Below, in pieces: positions 36,007-44,482 of a DNA stretch of 64,000 nt. Position numbers and translations under genes: made by a program. Under the pieces are notes generated by a model. It searched no databases and had not been told where the DNA came from. It was given only the letters and a program-made list of their open reading frames with translations. This stretch comes from Paenibacillus taichungensis. GTDB lineage: Bacteria; Bacillota; Bacilli; Paenibacillales; Paenibacillaceae. Each line of letters begins with the position of its first letter. The stretch's first letter is position 1. The stretch lies in NCBI RefSeq assembly GCF_013359905.1, contig NZ_JABMCC010000118.1, positions 496,001-560,000 on the forward strand, written 5' to 3'.

Positions 36007-36506
36007 AAATGTCCACCTCCAAAACCGAGAATGGCGTATACGATTCCCACGATAAAGGCAGCAACAACACCAAACACAATGACCGAGCCTGCAAGTTTAA
36101 ACATGTTGGCACCAACTCCAAGCACCAGTCCCTCGGCACGATGCTCCAGTGCTGCAGAGCACATCGAGTTGGCAAATCCCGTGACAGGTACAGCCGTCCC
36201 TGCACCCGCCCATTGCGCCATTTTATCGTAGACACCGAGACAGGTCAGGATGACTGAAATGAGGATCATGACCGCAACGGTTGGACTTGCAGCTTCCTTT
36301 GATGTCATGTCAAACCCCGCCATAAACGCTTCCTGGATAGCCTGTCCAATGACGCAAATCAATCCGCCAACGAGGAATGCCTTAATACAGTTCGCCCAGA
36401 TTGGACGGGCAGGCTCATGTTTTTTGGCGACTTTTTTATATTCCTGTTCACTGATGGACAGGGATGATGATGATTTTTTACTACTACCCTTAGTTTGAGC
36501 TGGCAA
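36003..36506 (-). CDS. spoVAC: SpoVAC, mechanosensitive spore channel protein
   Basis: A 167-aa membrane protein of the dipicolinic acid transport complex. After a Ser/Lys-rich cytoplasmic N-terminus it has several transmembrane helices, beginning AFLVGGLICVIGQAI, and the family motif GAGTAVPVTGFANSM. The frame is open to 36581, but the TTG at 36506 is 9 nt after GGGAGG and is the likely start. A possible sigma-G-type promoter lies upstream at 36551-36580. Confidence 0.93.
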   Translation of the reverse strand: MPAQTKGSSKKSSSSLSISEQEYKKVAKKHEPARPIWANCIKAFLVGGLICVIGQAIQEAFMAGFDMTSKEAASPTVAVMILISVILTCLGVYDKMAQWAGAGTAVPVTGFANSMCSAALEHRAEGLVLGVGANMFKLAGSVIVFGVVAAFIVGIVYAILGFGGGHL

Positions 36507-36550
36507 GATACAGAACCTCCCTTGTAATGAAAATGAGTCAACAGATGTGA

Positions 36551-36580
36551 CTGCATGTACTGTGTGTAATCCTGTATTCA
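36551..36580 (-). promoter_or_regulatory. Possible sigma-G/F promoter of spoVAC-AD-AE
   Basis: On the minus strand TGAATA (36575-36580) and CATGCAG (36551-36557) lie 17 nt apart, about 30 nt before the spoVAC ribosome binding site. The -35 matches a forespore promoter well, the -10 only partly. spoVA is a forespore operon in Bacillus. Confidence 0.45.
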
Positions 36581-36697
36581 TTGTTTGTTAAGGTTGGGAA
36601 AGTTATGTATCCGGCGAAAGACAGCATTTGTTTCCAGCACGATAAAGCAGCTGAATCAGATGAGTCGCTCAGCACCGGATCAGAGGTCTGGAGAAAG

Positions 36698-36781
36698 TTA
36701 TAAATAAAGCAGAATGATTACGAGCAAAATAAAGAGGACGATACAAAGCATGGTTTCATTGCCTTCATCGGGTGGCTCCAT
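36698..36781 (-). CDS. Tiny YjcZ-like sporulation membrane peptide (27 aa)
   Basis: A frame of 27 codons starting at ATG 36781 with AAGGAG 12 nt upstream. The peptide begins MEPPDEGNETM and continues with one hydrophobic helix, LCIVLFILLVIILLYL. The LFILLVII core is typical of the very small YjcZ/tiny-TM proteins that spore formers express during sporulation. It sits upstream of the spoVA operon on the same strand. It is too short for most gene callers. The gap up to 37100 otherwise shows nothing clear. Confidence 0.6.
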   Translation of the reverse strand: MEPPDEGNETMLCIVLFILLVIILLYL

Positions 36782-37122
36782 CTATTGTCCCAGCTCCTTC
36801 CTGTTGTCAGGCAAGTGAAATTATTAGCATATTAAATACCCTCATGGAAAAAGGTTAAGCAAAATGGTTCCTCACTCTATGCTTATTCAATGTTGCTGCT
36901 TGTCGACTGTGTTTGGTGCGGATTTCATGACCCGATGAATCATCAAACGAGCAAGTATTTATGCCTGAGATACGTGACATAACCATGGACAATTACTTGC
37001 GCAAGGTTCATACTGTAGTGTGACCAGTGGTTAAATAAACGTTCTTCTCTTTTGAAGGACAACAGTCCGGCAGCCGTTCTGCTGAGACCTGATCTACATA
37101 CAAGCAGAGGAGTTGTCGACAC

Positions 37123-38196
37123 ATGAATCAAAAAACGTTGGAAATGTTTCGGACATTAACGGAATTCCCTTCCGTTTCAGGATTTGAACGCGAGCTTCGT
37201 GGATGGATGAAAGAACAAATGTCTCCTTATACGGATGAATTTGTCCAGGATCGCCTGGGTAGCCTTTTTGGTGTATTGCGAGGAGAAGCGTCTGGACCCA
37301 AAGTCATGGTTGCAGGTCACTTCGACGAAGTTGGCTTCATGACCACAGGCATTACGGAAACAGGCATGATCAAATTCCGCCCCCTCGGTGGATGGTGGAG
37401 TCAGGCTGTATTGTCCCAACGTCTGGAACTCATCACTCCGGATCGCCGGATTACAGGGGTTGTCGGTTCGACACCTACTCATCTTCTCGATGAATCCCAG
37501 CGCAATAAACCGGTAGATCTTAACCATATGTACTTGGATATCGGTGCTGATAACCGTGCAGAAGCAGAGTCTTGGGGCATTCACCCAGGCATGCAGATTG
37601 TGCCGATCTGTGAGTTCACACCGATGGCTAATCCGAAGAAAATTATGGCAAAAGCATGGGATAACCGTTACGGTGTAGGCCTTGCACTTGAGCTGATTGA
37701 AGCATTGCATAAAGAAAAATTACCAAACACTCTCTATTGCGGTGCAACAGTCCAAGAAGAATTGGGGCTACGCGGTGCACGCACGGCTGCCAATCTGATT
37801 GAGCCGGATATTTTCTTCGCACTGGACTGCAGTGCCGCGAATGATATGACAGGAGACAAACAATCATTTGGACATATTGGACAAGGTGCTTTACTGCGTA
37901 TCTTCGATCCGGGCATGTTCACCCATCGCGGTATTGTTGAATATGTTCAGGACACAGCATCATCCAATCAAATTAAAATGCAATATTTCATCTCTCCTGG
38001 CGGTACGGATGCCGGAGCGGTACATTTGAGCGGTATCGGTGTGCCTTCCACGGTAATTGGCATCTGCGCCCGCTACATTCATACTTCTTCTTCCATTATT
38101 CATACGGATGACTATGATGCAGCAAAAGAATTGCTCGTGAAACTGGTGAAGGGTCTGGATCAGACAACACTAAACACAATTATCGGAAACGCGTAA
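37123..38196 (+). CDS. M42 family metallopeptidase (glutamyl aminopeptidase-like)
   Basis: A 357-aa cytoplasmic aminopeptidase that should use two metal ions. Metal ligands and catalytic residues are seen in MVAGHFDEVGFM (His, catalytic Asp), AKAWDNRYGVGLALEL (bridging Asp), TVQEELGLRGA (catalytic Glu, Glu ligand) and SPGGTDAGAVHLSGIG. M42 enzymes trim peptides for recycling. It has GAGGAG upstream and a good terminator, and is a single gene. Confidence 0.93.
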   Translation: MNQKTLEMFRTLTEFPSVSGFERELRGWMKEQMSPYTDEFVQDRLGSLFGVLRGEASGPKVMVAGHFDEVGFMTTGITETGMIKFRPLGGWWSQAVLSQRLELITPDRRITGVVGSTPTHLLDESQRNKPVDLNHMYLDIGADNRAEAESWGIHPGMQIVPICEFTPMANPKKIMAKAWDNRYGVGLALELIEALHKEKLPNTLYCGATVQEELGLRGARTAANLIEPDIFFALDCSAANDMTGDKQSFGHIGQGALLRIFDPGMFTHRGIVEYVQDTASSNQIKMQYFISPGGTDAGAVHLSGIGVPSTVIGICARYIHTSSSIIHTDDYDAAKELLVKLVKGLDQTTLNTIIGNA

Positions 38197-38265
38197 GGAT
38201 CGATTCAGGGGAGGATCTTGAATTACATAAGCTTCATGGCTTCCCTCTTTTAGATTAAAACCTCA

Positions 38266-38301
38266 AGAGATGTTCTGCTTCAGCAGGACGTCTCTTTTTT
38301 T
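38266..38301 (+). terminator. Terminator of the M42 peptidase gene
   Basis: AGAGATGTTCTGC and GCAGGACGTCTCT pair (G-T pairs included) and are followed by TTTTTTT. Confidence 0.88.
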
Positions 38302-38397
38302 GCTGCAACTAGTTTAATAGCTAGAACATATATAGAAAAGATTCATACGATATAACAACGGTAGAAGAACTAAACATCAAGTAGTGGGGGACCTATT

Positions 38398-38715
38398 ATG
38401 GCAATGAGAAGGAATGGAAAATCGAATAAGGGTTCCAAAAAAACAAATGCTGCAAATACCCTTCTCAACGGTAGCCTAAAAGGAAAAAATCTGGAGATTA
38501 TCGTTGCTGCCTTGCTCGTAAGTGGGAAATTAAGAGTTGATGCCGTAACGTTGTTTCGAGAAGCCACACTCGTTGTTGAATTAGTTGGTCAGTACAAAAC
38601 ACTTAAAAATATTTCGCCGTCTAACGCCGATAAGCTAGTCCAATTTCTAGACGAAATGGGCGACGTGACACTGGATGATGTTATTCGGGCTTTTCAACAA
38701 AGGATAAATTCCTAG
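38398..38715 (+). CDS. Small basic protein of unknown function (105 aa)
   Basis: Not recognised. The first 25 residues are Lys/Asn/Ser-rich (MAMRRNGKSNKGSKKTNAAN). The rest is likely helical, with a hydrophobic stretch (NLEIIVAALLVSGKL) and an amphipathic end (ADKLVQFLDEMGDVTLDDV). There is no signal peptide or full membrane span. GTGGGGGA upstream may be the ribosome binding site. It is followed after 24 nt by a tiny membrane-peptide gene and a shared terminator, so the two form an operon. The basic tail could bind nucleic acid or DNA in spores; that is a guess. Confidence 0.7.
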   Translation: MAMRRNGKSNKGSKKTNAANTLLNGSLKGKNLEIIVAALLVSGKLRVDAVTLFREATLVVELVGQYKTLKNISPSNADKLVQFLDEMGDVTLDDVIRAFQQRINS

Positions 38716-38739
38716 ATAGGATGAAATGAGGTTGGGATG

Positions 38740-38859
38740 ATGTCTGACTTTGACGGAATTGGCTTCGCCGAACTGATAATTGTAGTTATCCTTGTAATGT
38801 TGTTTGTATTTGGTTCAACAGATATTGAAGGTTTGTCGAGTACACCCACAACCACATGA
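38740..38859 (+). CDS. Tiny membrane peptide (39 aa)
   Basis: ATG at 38740, 8 nt after GAGG, and a TGA at 38857-38859. The peptide MSDFDGIGFAELIIVVILVM and onward has one transmembrane helix (ELIIVVILVMLFVFG) and a short Ser/Thr tail. It resembles the YjcZ/tiny-TM class of sporulation peptides in layout. It is in operon with the 105-aa gene before it, and a terminator follows. Confidence 0.6.
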   Translation: MSDFDGIGFAELIIVVILVMLFVFGSTDIEGLSSTPTTT

Positions 38860-38906
38860 TCTGACCATCTCCAGATTGAATACAGCGATGGATATGAACC
38901 AAAGAA

Positions 38907-38937
38907 ATACCAGTCCTATTGCAGGACTGGTATTTTT
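38907..38937 (+). terminator. Terminator of the small two-gene operon
   Basis: ATACCAGTCCT and AGGACTGGTAT form an 11-bp perfect stem with a 5-nt loop, followed by TTTTG. It could also serve the convergent gene on the minus strand. Confidence 0.9.
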
Positions 38938-38943
38938 GAGATA

Positions 38944-39651
38944 TCACAGAAATAAAGGAGAGAATGCAATCCAGGCCACAATAAAAGCCAGCACAATGCA
39001 CACATTTTCCACAACGGCCCCTTGCTTCGTGCCCGTACTCATGAGATTAATCCTTATACGCCACTTGAGTGGTGGCAATGGACGAATGCCGCGATTCGTC
39101 AACGAATCTGCCAATAGATGCATGACATAGGCTGTACCTCCGGCTACCCAGATCTCTGGCCCCTGCAAATGAGTTGTACTGTAGAGCAACCCAGTCCATA
39201 CGGCGGTTCCATATAATGTGTGTGTCAATCCCCTGTGGGTTAACGTGGTACAGAGCATTAACAGACTGCCAGCAATTAGATTCCATGGTGCGAATGCATG
39301 CCCATAAAATACAAGTCCCAATCCGATTGCAAACATCAACACTTTGCGCAGGGAACGCGACGGCAGGAATGATACCATCGCAATCAAAATGGCGAGCAGC
39401 AGATTCCATGGTTTCGCCTGAACATAGAAGTACACAAATACAGCGACAGGCAGCAGGATTGTCTGTAATAGCCTAATGAGGCTGTTCGGCAATGCTTTGG
39501 ATACCAATAGCGAATTCGGCTCATCAATGTCTGGCAGCAACGAACCGATCAGAGCCACGGTAACCGCCGGTGCAGTCACAGGCATACCGGCCAACTGCAG
39601 AACAGAGAGGGATACAGTGGTCCCGATAATCAGGTGGGATCTTCCCATCAT
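38944..39651 (-). CDS. YdjM-like membrane-bound metal-dependent hydrolase
   Basis: A 235-aa membrane protein of the YdjM (LexA-binding inner-membrane hydrolase) family. It begins MMGRSHLIIGTTVSL, and has the conserved SLLPDIDEPNSL, THRGLTHTLYGTAVW and MHLLADSLTNRGI motifs whose His and Asp residues likely bind a metal. Several transmembrane helices separate these motifs. The first of two ATG codons (39651) is chosen with AAGGAAG upstream. Substrate unknown; some members are SOS-induced. Confidence 0.88.
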   Translation of the reverse strand: MMGRSHLIIGTTVSLSVLQLAGMPVTAPAVTVALIGSLLPDIDEPNSLLVSKALPNSLIRLLQTILLPVAVFVYFYVQAKPWNLLLAILIAMVSFLPSRSLRKVLMFAIGLGLVFYGHAFAPWNLIAGSLLMLCTTLTHRGLTHTLYGTAVWTGLLYSTTHLQGPEIWVAGGTAYVMHLLADSLTNRGIRPLPPLKWRIRINLMSTGTKQGAVVENVCIVLAFIVAWIAFSPLFL

Positions 39652-39844
39652 GGTGCAAAAACTTCCTTTCGAAGAAATAGGGAACATAAACCGTCCACTC
39701 CAGATTTTACAACGAAAACTATATAAGAACAATAGTTCGCATTTCTCATTTCAATTATAATCTTTCTCCATCGAATACTCCTGCGCACCTTTACTGTAGA
39801 TATTCTGAATAAGCCTGTTTCATTATGAAGCTTCTATCATTATT

Positions 39845-39887
39845 AGTGAAATTAATCACATATAATGTCAACATTGAACGGTATGAT
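39845..39887 (+). promoter_or_regulatory. FNR/CRP-type operator and promoter of nirBDC
   Basis: AGTGA-AATTAA-TCACA (39845-39860) differs from the TGTGA-N6-TCACA consensus by one base. Its centre (39852.5) is 41.5 nt before the start point predicted from a TATGAT -10 box at 39882-39887, the exact class II spacing for FNR/CRP activators. A second TATAAT at 39893-39898 means the start point needs mapping. Confidence 0.65.
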
Positions 39888-39949
39888 TTAAATATAATCC
39901 ACTAAAAATGCTGGTAACGTAAAGTATCCAATAAAGGAGGCATACAACC

Positions 39950-42379
39950 ATGAACGGAAATAAAGAAAAACTGGTTATCATCGGTAATGGTATGGCAGGC
40001 ATAAGTACAGTTGAACAAATTTTGAAATTGAGTTCCCGGTTCGACATTACCGTCTTTGGCACAGAGCCCTATCCCAATTACAATCGGATAATGCTGTCCT
40101 ATGTGCTGGAAGGCAGCAAAACAATTGATGATATTGTGCTTAATGATCTGCATTGGTATGAAGATTACGGTATCACCCTCCATACGGGTACAACCATAAC
40201 ACGCATTGAGTCAGAAACACGTGAAGTCGTAACTGCGGAAGGCTTACGTTTCCCTTACGATAAAGTCATCATCGCAACCGGCTCCAGCTCTTTCATTCTT
40301 CCTGTACCGGGTCATGACAAACAAGGGGTCGTTGGGTTCAGGGATATAGCGGATTGTAACGTCATGCTGGAAGCAGCGAAACAATATAAAAAAGCGGCTG
40401 TCATTGGAGGAGGTCTTCTCGGCCTCGAAGCTGCCAAAGGCTTGGTCCAGCTCGGCATGGAAGTTACAGTCGTGCATCTGATGCAGGATCTGATGGAACG
40501 CCAGCTTGACCCTCAGGCATCTGCGATGTTAAAAACCGAACTTGAGCGACAGGGCATCCGGTTCAAGATGGGCGCACAAACCGCAGAGCTTCTCGGTGGA
40601 GAACGGGTAGAAGGTATTCGTTTTGCAGACGATTCCGTGCTGAACACTGATTTTGTTGTCATGGCAGTAGGCATCAAACCCAATACGGGTGTAGCCCGAG
40701 AAAGTGGCCTGGAAGTTAACCGAGGCATTGTAGTGGATGACTATATGCAGACGTCACTAAATAACGTGTATTCTGTCGGAGAATGCACCGAACATCGCGG
40801 TGTATGCTACGGCCTCGTTGCCCCACTGTTTGAACAGGGCATGATTCTGGCCAAACATATATGCGGTGTTGATACAGCTCCCTATGAAGGTTCTGTGGTA
40901 TCCACGAAATTGAAAATTTCGGGCGTAGACGTCTTTTCGACCGGTGAATTTATCGACAGTCCCGAACATACGATCATTTCACATAAAGACGACTGGAAAC
41001 GCACCTACAAAAAAATTCTGCTTCGGGATAATATCATGGTTGGCGCTGTACTCTTTGGTGATATTACGGATTCTGCCGAATTACAGAAATTGATTAAACA
41101 ACAGGCTGAGATGACAGATGAACTGTATGCTTCACTGATGGGTACAGGCTGCGGTGGGCATAAAAAAGCCACATCCGTGGAAACCATGGCAGAAGACGAA
41201 ATTGTCTGTGGATGTAACGGAGTAACCAAAGGAACCATTGTCGATGCCATTACGAATGAGGGATTGACCAGCGTAGACGAAATCAAAGCCTGTACGGGTG
41301 CAACCCGCTCCTGCGGCGGCTGTAAACCGGTTGTTGAACAGATTTTGCAATATGTGCTTGGAGACAACTTTACAGCGGGTGCCAAACAGGGGATCTGCGG
41401 CTGTACCTCCCTCAACCGGGATGAGATCGTAGCGGAGATTAGACAAAAAGGATTGCAAACGACCAAAGAGGTCATGCATGTTCTGGGTTGGAATCAACCC
41501 GAAGGGTGTTCCAAATGCCGCCCGGCCATTAACTATTACCTTGGTATGATTGCACCAGATACTCATGTGGATGAAAAGGAATCCCGTTTTGTCAACGAAC
41601 GTATGAATGCCAATATTCAAAAAGACGGCACGTATACGGTGGTACCGCGCATGTATGGCGGCGTCACAACGCCGGAAGACTTGAAACGCATTGCCGACAT
41701 TTCGGTCAAATACGATGTAAAAGCCGTCAAAGTGACTGGAGGTCAGCGGCTGGACCTGATAGGAGTCAAAAAAGAAGATCTGCCCAAAGTCTGGGCTGAA
41801 TTGGATATGCCTTCAGGCTATGCTTACGCCAAATCACTGCGTACGGTCAAAACATGTGTCGGCTCACAATTTTGCCGCTTCGGCACGCAGGATTCCATGG
41901 CGATGGGTGCTCTGCTAGAACGCAAGTTCGAACGTCTCGATCTACCTGCCAAGTTCAAATATGCCGTAAACGGTTGCCCTCGTAACTGTGCAGAGTCGTG
42001 TACAAAAGATATCGGAATCGTGGGCAATGACGGCGGCTGGGAAATATTTATTGGAGGCAATGGCGGCATCAAGGCCAGATTGGCTGACTCTCTGTGCAAG
42101 GTGAAGACCGATGAAGAACTAGTTGAGCTTTGCGGAGCAATCATGCAGCATTATCGGGAGACAGCCAACTACCTGGAGCGAACATCCGAATGGGTGGAAC
42201 GTATGGGTCTGGAGCAGATTCGAGCCGTTGTTGTCGAAGACGTGAAAGAGCGTAAGGCGCTTATGGAACGAATCGAATTCGCTCTTGAGCAAGTGGAAGA
42301 TCCTTGGAAAAAAGCACTGCGTAACGAGGAAGGCCAGAACAAACTTTTCCATGGCATAGAAGTTTCTGCTCGACCGTAG
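39950..42379 (+). CDS. nirB: Assimilatory/respiratory nitrite reductase, large subunit
   Basis: An 809-aa siroheme enzyme that reduces nitrite to ammonia with NAD(P)H. In order: an FAD-binding domain (VIIGNGMAGISTVE), an NAD-binding domain (AVIGGGLLGLEAAKGL), two BFD-like [2Fe-2S] domains (CGCNGV ... SCGGCKP and CGCTSL ... CSKCRP), and the ferredoxin-like and siroheme/[4Fe-4S] domains with SQFCRFG and NGCPRNCAESC. The ATG follows AAAGGAGG. It heads nirB-nirD-nirC and lies behind an FNR-like site, so oxygen limitation probably controls it. Confidence 0.95.
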   Translation: MNGNKEKLVIIGNGMAGISTVEQILKLSSRFDITVFGTEPYPNYNRIMLSYVLEGSKTIDDIVLNDLHWYEDYGITLHTGTTITRIESETREVVTAEGLRFPYDKVIIATGSSSFILPVPGHDKQGVVGFRDIADCNVMLEAAKQYKKAAVIGGGLLGLEAAKGLVQLGMEVTVVHLMQDLMERQLDPQASAMLKTELERQGIRFKMGAQTAELLGGERVEGIRFADDSVLNTDFVVMAVGIKPNTGVARESGLEVNRGIVVDDYMQTSLNNVYSVGECTEHRGVCYGLVAPLFEQGMILAKHICGVDTAPYEGSVVSTKLKISGVDVFSTGEFIDSPEHTIISHKDDWKRTYKKILLRDNIMVGAVLFGDITDSAELQKLIKQQAEMTDELYASLMGTGCGGHKKATSVETMAEDEIVCGCNGVTKGTIVDAITNEGLTSVDEIKACTGATRSCGGCKPVVEQILQYVLGDNFTAGAKQGICGCTSLNRDEIVAEIRQKGLQTTKEVMHVLGWNQPEGCSKCRPAINYYLGMIAPDTHVDEKESRFVNERMNANIQKDGTYTVVPRMYGGVTTPEDLKRIADISVKYDVKAVKVTGGQRLDLIGVKKEDLPKVWAELDMPSGYAYAKSLRTVKTCVGSQFCRFGTQDSMAMGALLERKFERLDLPAKFKYAVNGCPRNCAESCTKDIGIVGNDGGWEIFIGGNGGIKARLADSLCKVKTDEELVELCGAIMQHYRETANYLERTSEWVERMGLEQIRAVVVEDVKERKALMERIEFALEQVEDPWKKALRNEEGQNKLFHGIEVSARP

Positions 42380-42449
42380 TCCTCTGTCTCTGCCATTATG
42401 ATATATATTGACCCTGTAACGTAAATGTGATAATGAAGGAGATGTTCAT

Positions 42450-42776
42450 ATGACAACACAGCAATCGGCCATCTACTATCCTGCCGGAGAGATCGAAGAA
42501 TTTCTGCCGCAGATAGGTAGAGTGGTTGAGATCAAAGACCATGAACTAGCTGTATTTCGCACCTCAGATGGCACCATCTTTGCTGCAGAAAATAGAAATC
42601 CTCATCCCAAGGGTGGACCTCTGGCGGAAGGGATTGTCTCAGGGTACTATCTGTACGATCCACTGTATGATTGGAAAATCGACCTAAACACAGGTCTTGT
42701 GCAGGCCCCCGATCAGGGACAAGTGCAGATGTATCCCGTGAAGGTCGAGAACGGGCAAGTCTGGGTCGCTTTATAG
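42450..42776 (+). CDS. nirD: Nitrite reductase small subunit, Rieske-fold, ligands lost
   Basis: A 108-aa Rieske-fold subunit that pairs with NirB. Alignment with the family is clear in NPHPKGGPLAEGIVSGYYLYDP and WKIDLNTG. The Cys and His positions that hold the [2Fe-2S] cluster in true Rieske proteins are Asn, His, Asp and Tyr here (NPH and DPLYD), so no cluster should bind. This loss is also known in E. coli NirD. The ATG follows AAGGAG, 70 nt after nirB. Confidence 0.9.
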   Translation: MTTQQSAIYYPAGEIEEFLPQIGRVVEIKDHELAVFRTSDGTIFAAENRNPHPKGGPLAEGIVSGYYLYDPLYDWKIDLNTGLVQAPDQGQVQMYPVKVENGQVWVAL

Positions 42777-42830
42777 CAATATAAGATTTTCACTGTCAAC
42801 GACAGATGCACCATAATGGGGGAAATCGTC

Positions 42831-43613
42831 ATGTATACATCAAATGTTGAAGGAATTATTGAAGCAGCGGTTAAAAAACGAGATCAAATGAACAAAAGCC
42901 TGCCACGTTACATGGTTGCCGCTTTGATGGCTGGCGCATATGTAGGCCTTGGCATCATTCTGATATTCAGTATCGGTGCCCCACTGCTTGCTGCCCAGTC
43001 CCCACTGCAGATGATGCTGATGGGCATGTCTTTTGGACTTGCCCTCACACTCGTCATCTTTGCTGGATCGGAGCTGTTTACTGGTAACAATATGTTCTTT
43101 ACAATGAGCACACTAGCTGGTCGGACTACTATTCGGGATACTCTCAAAAACTGGGGACTCGTCTTCCTTGGCAATCTGATCGGTGCCGTTCTGCTCAGTC
43201 TGCTTATTGTGGGCAGCGGTCTCTTCAAGACGGCGACTCCGGAACATCTGCTTTTTGTCGTTTCTGCCAAAAAGATGGCTGCTCCCGTTAGTGAACTTTT
43301 CTTCCGTGGCATTCTCTGTAACTGGCTGGTCTGTCTGGCGATCTGGATGGCGGCCCGTTCAAAAGAAGATATTGCCAAACTCGTCCTCATCTGGTGGTGT
43401 CTGTACGCCTTTATTGCGAGTGGATATGAACACAGCGTCGCCAATATGACTTTGCTCTCCTTGTCCTGGTTGTTGCCAAACCACCCGGATACAATTACTC
43501 TAGCAGGCTGGATGCATAACATGATTCCGGTCACGCTCGGTAATATTATCGGCGGTGCGCTGTTTGTAGGTATGGCGTACTGGTTTGTTTCGCCCGTGAG
43601 GAAGAAAGGCTAG
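42831..43613 (+). CDS. nirC: Formate/nitrite transporter family channel (NirC-like)
   Basis: A 260-aa membrane protein with six hydrophobic helices, of the FNT family that forms pentameric channels for nitrite or formate. Recognisable segments are FAGSELFTGNNMFF, FFRGILCNWLVCLAIWMA and NMIPVTLGNIIGGALFVG, with conserved Asn and the pore loops. The ATG at 42831 follows GGGGGA; an ATG five codons earlier overlaps it. Operon position after nirBD supports nitrite import or export. Confidence 0.93.
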   Translation: MYTSNVEGIIEAAVKKRDQMNKSLPRYMVAALMAGAYVGLGIILIFSIGAPLLAAQSPLQMMLMGMSFGLALTLVIFAGSELFTGNNMFFTMSTLAGRTTIRDTLKNWGLVFLGNLIGAVLLSLLIVGSGLFKTATPEHLLFVVSAKKMAAPVSELFFRGILCNWLVCLAIWMAARSKEDIAKLVLIWWCLYAFIASGYEHSVANMTLLSLSWLLPNHPDTITLAGWMHNMIPVTLGNIIGGALFVGMAYWFVSPVRKKG

Positions 43614-43638
43614 CCCAATTGCCTTCTTTTCAACAAAA

Positions 43639-43686
43639 GCCATCAGGTTCTCTCATTCTACATTCGGGAGGACATGATGGTTTTTT
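43639..43686 (+). terminator. Terminator of nirBDC
   Basis: CCATCA...TTCTC pairs with GAGGA...TGATGG and is followed by TTTTTT at 43681-43686. Confidence 0.85.
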
Positions 43687-43800
43687 GCTATTTAGCGATT
43701 CGACTTCTACTTTACCTTCGACTGTATCAGGGTTAATCCGTAGTTGACATAATCAAGTTATAATTAGTGCATACTTAACTAAAAAAGGATGATTGCACAC

Positions 43801-44430
43801 ATGGGAATTCATACGTACTTTAGATCACTCAACGATCTCGAACGCATTATTCGTACCCCGGGAAAATTCAAGTTCGAGGAACACAGCGTATCCGCCCACT
43901 CCTGGAAAGTCGTCCAGTATGCCAAAACACTTGCCGATATTGAGGAACAGCATGGGGTCGCCATCGATTGGAAGAAACTATACGAAATCACCAGCAGTCA
44001 TGATTATGGCGAAATTTTCATCGGTGATATCAAAACGCCGGTTAAACATTATTCACTGGAGCTTCGTTCGATGCTACAGCAGGTAGAAGAAGGCATGGTT
44101 GAGCATTTTATTAACGAAAATATTCCTGAAGAGTTCCAGCCGATTTTCCGTAGGCAGCTGCGTGAAGGCAAAGACAATTCTGTCGAAGGACTTATTCTGG
44201 AAGTAGCCGACAAAATGGATCAGGTGTACGAAGCGTTTGCTGAACTGCAGCGTGGCAATACAGAAAAGGAATTTATCGTGATGTACCGATATGCCCTGAT
44301 CAAAATCAAAAATATTGACCTCCACTGTGTACACTATTTCCTCGAACATATTCTCCCTGACATCATTGAGGAAGGCAACCGCTCCCCATTTGATATCCGC
44401 CAAATTACGGAAGATGCTTTGTCACAATAA
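43801..44430 (+). CDS. YfbR-like HD-domain phosphohydrolase (5'-nucleotidase)
   Basis: A 209-aa HD-superfamily protein. Metal-binding residues are seen in FEEHSVSAHSWKV (His), TSSHDYGEIFIGD (HD pair) and LEVADKMDQVYEA (Asp). E. coli YfbR hydrolyses deoxyribonucleoside 5'-monophosphates; the same activity is likely but not certain here. The ATG at 43801 is favoured because AAGGATG lies 9 nt before it; the ATG at 43789 has no ribosome binding site. Single gene. Confidence 0.82.
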   Translation: MGIHTYFRSLNDLERIIRTPGKFKFEEHSVSAHSWKVVQYAKTLADIEEQHGVAIDWKKLYEITSSHDYGEIFIGDIKTPVKHYSLELRSMLQQVEEGMVEHFINENIPEEFQPIFRRQLREGKDNSVEGLILEVADKMDQVYEAFAELQRGNTEKEFIVMYRYALIKIKNIDLHCVHYFLEHILPDIIEEGNRSPFDIRQITEDALSQ

Positions 44431-44458
44431 TCAGCTCCAGTCATCGTGGTTCTTCAAG

Positions 44459-44480
44459 AGCCATGGACAGGGCTTTTTTT
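44459..44480 (+). terminator. Short terminator after the HD gene
   Basis: A short AGCC / GGCT stem followed by TTTTTTT. It is weak by stem length but has a good T-run. Confidence 0.5.
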
Positions 44481-44482
44481 CG

